Origin: Ichthyophonus hoferi
Taxonomy: Eukaryota; Opisthokonta; Ichthyosporea; Ichthyophonida; Ichthyophonidae
Reading direction: 5' to 3'
Assembly: GCA_002751075.1 (NCBI GenBank)
Contig: NAOQ01000044.1
Coordinates: 22,915 to 33,536 of the forward strand
Length of the DNA: 10,622 bases
Below, one piece after another: positions 8,515-10,622 of the stretch (its first letter is position 1; each line of letters opens with the position of its first letter). The position numbers and the translations under genes were made by a program. The notes under the pieces were generated by a model that saw nothing but the letters and a program-made list of their open reading frames with translations, ran no database searches and was not told where the DNA came from.

Positions 8515-8598
8515 CTGTCTAGCATAGAGGGAATTGCTAAAACCACGATCCTGGCTAAAGAGACCATGCAACTCTTCGATGATCTCGTCTACAAACCC
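8515..8598 (-). CDS. PI4K2: PI4K type II exon 5 of 6 seen (C-lobe helices)
   Basis: The 28 codons begin GFVDEIIEELHGLFSQDRGF and end SNSLYARQ. They align with human [20 protein letters not shown] followed by the HKQ segment. The pattern of acidic and hydrophobic residues suits C-lobe helices. The acceptor is cacccag and the donor GTATAT. Phase is 0 on both sides, so skipping this 84-bp exon would keep the frame. The family assignment follows from the conserved neighbours as well as from the exon's own similarity. Confidence 0.9.
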
Positions 8599-8921
8599 CT
8601 GGGTGTGTAATTATATGAATATGTAATATATATTTTATATGCTTGTTCATGTTACTATGTATTGGTGTGCATATATATGGGTGTACAAAAGAAAAGTAAA
8701 GAGTGAGAGTGAGAGTGAGAGAAAGAGAGAGAGAAAAAAAAAAAAAAAAAAACAGAGAAAGGAAGAAAAAGAGAAAAAGAAAGAGACAGGGAAAGGGAAA
8801 GAGAAAACAAGAGAGAAGAAAGAGGAAAAAAAAAAAAGAAGAGCGCGAGATAGTGAAAGATAGGGACAGAGAGAGAGGGACAGAGAGAGAGAGATATATA
8901 TATAATGAAAGGAGAACAAAC
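8599..8921 (-). other. PI4K intron (323 bp), mostly polypyrimidine in the sense direction
   Basis: Donor GTTTGT is at 8921 and acceptor cacccag at 8599. About two thirds of it is the polypurine block described separately, which the transcript reads as CU-rich RNA. It therefore holds far more pyrimidine tract than splicing requires, and pyrimidine-tract-binding proteins could act here (inference). Confidence 0.85.
8696..8894. repeat. Polypurine (GA/AAAG) tract, about 200 nt
   Basis: The plus strand is almost uninterrupted purine: GAGAGT units, then (GA)n, an A run of about 20, GGAAA/AAAGAG mixtures, a second A run, then (GA)n ending in TATATA. The opposite strand is the kinase sense strand and is CU-rich. 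Overlapping open frames in several frames on both strands are composition artefacts. Such mirror-like tracts can form triplex DNA (general knowledge). Confidence 0.93.
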
Positions 8922-9010
8922 CTCATCGGTAAGTAAAGGCAGCAATTTTTCTGCAATGCGATCGGAAAAGGGAATCTTAGCCTGTGGTAGCCATGCCCAA
9001 TAATAGGGGT
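8922..9010 (-). CDS. PI4K2: PI4K type II exon 4 of 6 seen (C-lobe, membrane-facing segment)
   Basis: Across the junction the protein reads SWRAYPYYWAWLPQAKIPF, one of the strongest type II PI4K signatures (vertebrate SWRAYPFYWAWLPQAKVPF). It continues SDRIAEKLLPLLTDE. The Trp/Tyr-rich stretch forms part of the C-lobe surface that faces the membrane in published structures (family knowledge). The acceptor ctcttcag is textbook and the donor is GAG|GTTTGT. The exon is 89 bp, phase 1 in and 0 out. The intron to its right contains a separate open island at 9174-9092, which is not needed for a continuous kinase frame. The intron to its left begins with a long pyrimidine tract in the sense direction. 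Confidence 0.95.
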
Positions 9011-9091
9011 CTGAAGAGAATAATATCATTGGTCACTTTAACGTAATATTACTATATTACTATGTATATACCATGATTACATATGCATCAC

Positions 9092-9174
9092 CTTGTTCGC
9101 ATTGTACATAGGCAAATGTATCTACAACTATAGCTAGGTACAGATTAAACAAGAAAAACATAGCAGGTATAAAA
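9092..9174 (-). other. Candidate channel-like exon inside a PI4K intron (S6-like segment)
   Basis: This 83-bp island is bounded by acceptor cttttacag (9175) and donor GAACAAG|GTGATG (9091). One frame reads FIPAMFFLFNLYLAIVVDTF then AYVQCEQ. The NL-LA-V-DTF pattern resembles the S6 helix of two-pore channel domain I and related voltage-gated cation channels, as remembered. It lies on the same strand as the kinase, between the exons at 9606 and 9010, which already join perfectly without it. Read in the kinase frame it meets a stop, so inclusion would truncate the kinase. It may be an exon relic, a poison exon, or a chance hydrophobic frame in AT-rich DNA. Confidence 0.25.
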
Positions 9175-9314
9175 CTGTAAAAGTGAAAATTTATATTAAC
9201 AATATATATATAACAATATAAAATATAAAATATGAATATATATACTAAAAAAAAAGCAGAGAGGCAAAAACAAAATTCTATGCGAGTGCAATCAAAACAC
9301 ACGTGGAGCAGGAA

Positions 9315-9515
9315 AAGATATAATAGAGATAGAGTAGAAAAAGAAATATAGATAGATATAGTAAGATATAGTAGGCAATGCTAGAATATTCTGAGATATA
9401 TATTTTAGTATATATCCCAAGGAATAGTCAATTTACAGAGATATATTGTGATGTATTTGGATATACAGATATATAGATAGATAGATATAGGGAGATATAG
9501 TAGGATATCTATATC
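9315..9515. repeat. Degenerate GATA / AGATAT repeat
   Basis: GATAGATA, GATATA and AGATATAG units are scattered over about 200 bp inside a kinase intron. The array is imperfect and looks old. Confidence 0.8.
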
Positions 9516-9537
9516 TGAATATATATATAACATACTA

Positions 9538-10126
<589 letters not shown>

Positions 10127-10241
10127 CAGTGTTTCGAATAACGTAATCTAACACTACCAGCTTTTCAAACTCAACTCCAAACAGACGATTTAATTCAGGG
10201 TTGGTGGTTTCATCAAATTTATGTAGCATTAGCTGGCCATC
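10127..10241 (-). CDS. PI4K2: PI4K type II exon 2 of 6 seen (linker and start of catalytic loop)
   Basis: The exon has 38 full codons plus one base. It opens DGQLMLHKFDET, continues through an acidic, Asn-rich linker, and ends FEKLVVLDYVIRNT, nearly the vertebrate FERLVVLDYIIRNT as I remember it. It leaves a single G that joins AT of the next exon to encode the Asp of NTDRGNDNW, which I equate with catalytic Asp308 of human PI4K2A; the intron therefore splits that codon. The acceptor is ctatacag and the donor GTGTGT. The intron to its right is only 219 bp, and its acceptor-proximal part is a (CATA)n repeat in the sense direction. Phase in is 0 and phase out is 1, matching both neighbours. Confidence 0.93.
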
Positions 10242-10251
10242 CTGTATAGGT

Positions 10252-10304
10252 GTATGGTGTATGTATGAGTGCATGTATGTATGTATGTATGTATGTATGT
10301 ATGA
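10252..10304. repeat. (ATGT)n microsatellite at a splice acceptor
   Basis: About ten ATGT units on the plus strand read (ACAT)n in the kinase sense direction, ending only some 10 bp before the acceptor at 10242. The repeat therefore occupies the branch-point and pyrimidine-tract position of this intron. Confidence 0.9.
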
Positions 10305-10460
10305 TAGCATCTATATATGTCTATACGTATGTATACATATATATAAAAACTTATCTATATTTTTATATAATAAATGTTAAATCATCCACAGAGCATCCAA
10401 GTAAGTATAAATGTATATAACCCACACCAACAGCAAATAGTCAAGTTGGTGCAAGCCTAC

Positions 10461-10583
10461 CGTATAGCCTTTCTTAAATAACTGAAAGGATCCAACCTTG
10501 CTAGGTAGTAACTTATGTTTTAGATGGTAATACCATCGAACATGTCGGTCATAGTTGAATACTGGACTGGCTAGGTGTACCAC
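10461..10583 (-). CDS. PI4K2: Phosphatidylinositol 4-kinase type II, internal exon 1 of 6 seen (end of N-lobe)
   Basis: This kinase phosphorylates the D4 position of phosphatidylinositol to make PI4P on trans-Golgi and endosomal membranes (family knowledge). The exon encodes 41 residues in phase 0, beginning VVHLASPVFNYDR and ending KVGSFQLFKKGYT. From memory, vertebrate PI4K2A/B have closely matching VV-LAS--FNY and KVGSFQLF-EGY blocks. The loop between the two blocks is about 15 residues shorter here than in the human proteins. The acceptor is catccag just above 10583 and the donor is GTAGGC at 10460. Upstream sense sequence is a CCTATA-type repeat rather than a clean pyrimidine tract. Earlier exons (start codon, glycine-rich loop, ATP-binding lysine, palmitoylated Cys-rich motif) must lie to the right of the window. 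I am very sure of the family; whether it is an A-like or B-like copy cannot be told. Confidence 0.93.
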
Positions 10584-10588
10584 CTGGA

Positions 10589-10622
10589 TGTATAGAGTAT
10601 AGGGTGTATAGGGTATAGGGTA
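10589..10622. repeat. (GTATAGG) / TATAGGG array, partial
   Basis: GTATAGGGT units start just above the first kinase exon and run off the right edge. The sense strand reads CCCTATA repeatedly, immediately before the acceptor catccag at 10584. The unit resembles the intron array at 2337-2464 with one more G. Confidence 0.85.

Noticed and set aside
8555-8956. Five overlapping open frames of 74 to 133 codons on both strands
   Set aside because: They cover the polypurine tract and consist of Ser/Leu/Phe or Lys/Glu/Arg runs. The same DNA already contains a PI4K intron flanked by two well-supported exons.
9060-9302. Reading the whole 80-codon minus frame as a small membrane protein gene
   Set aside because: Only the 9174-9092 part has non-random character; the rest is repeat-derived F/I/Y. 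No promoter or start context was seen.
10589-10622. Telomeric repeat
   Set aside because: The unit is TATAGGG, not TTAGGG, it is short, and it lies inside an intron immediately before a kinase exon.

Overview
This is AT-rich (roughly 30% GC by eye), microsatellite-laden nuclear DNA from a eukaryote. There are no bacterial-style operons. Coding sequence comes as short, relatively GC-rich islands on the minus strand, bounded by GT-AG splice sites and separated by introns of about 0.2 to 2.6 kb. The recognisable protein is closest in remembered sequence to animal phosphatidylinositol 4-kinase type II, so I infer an AT-rich invertebrate or other holozoan. I cannot name the species.

Right half (10622 to about 7633, minus strand). 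Six consecutive exons (10583-10461, 10241-10127, 9752-9606, 9010-8922, 8598-8515, 7755-7633) give a frame-consistent kinase segment. It runs from the end of the N-lobe through the catalytic loop (NTDRGNDNW) and metal-binding loop (AIDNG) to the end of the C-lobe. The N-terminus, including the region where the family carries its nucleotide-binding lysine and Cys-rich palmitoylation motif, lies beyond base 10622.

Middle (about 7632 to 4353). A 2.65 kb intron separates the kinase from two further coding-like islands (4986-4866 and 4420-4357) that splice on in the correct phase. They would give the kinase an unusually long, basic C-terminal tail. A stop immediately follows the second island (TGA, 4355-4353), with an AATAAA about 80 bp further on, so the kinase gene may end there.

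Left half (3883 to 178). Three more minus-strand islands (3883-3815, 1656-1534, 395-178) join without breaking frame. They encode a Ser/Arg/Pro-rich linker followed by a probably folded segment of no family I recognise. They are either the 5' part of a second gene starting with the ATG at 3868 and running off the left edge, or a continuation of the kinase gene. Phases allow both.

The rest is intron or spacer: (CATA)n, TA, GATA and TATAGG-type simple repeats, a 42-bp and a 30-bp tandem duplication, a roughly 200-nt polypurine block, and several pyrimidine-rich blocks. I see no rRNA or tRNA gene, CRISPR array, prokaryotic element or recognisable transposon. Two extra splice-bounded open islands inside kinase introns (9174-9092, resembling a cation-channel S6 helix, and 5594-5438) are reported as candidates only. 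I found no convincing novel multi-gene system; the most unusual points are the long kinase tail or the unidentified second gene, and the channel-like island inside a kinase intron.
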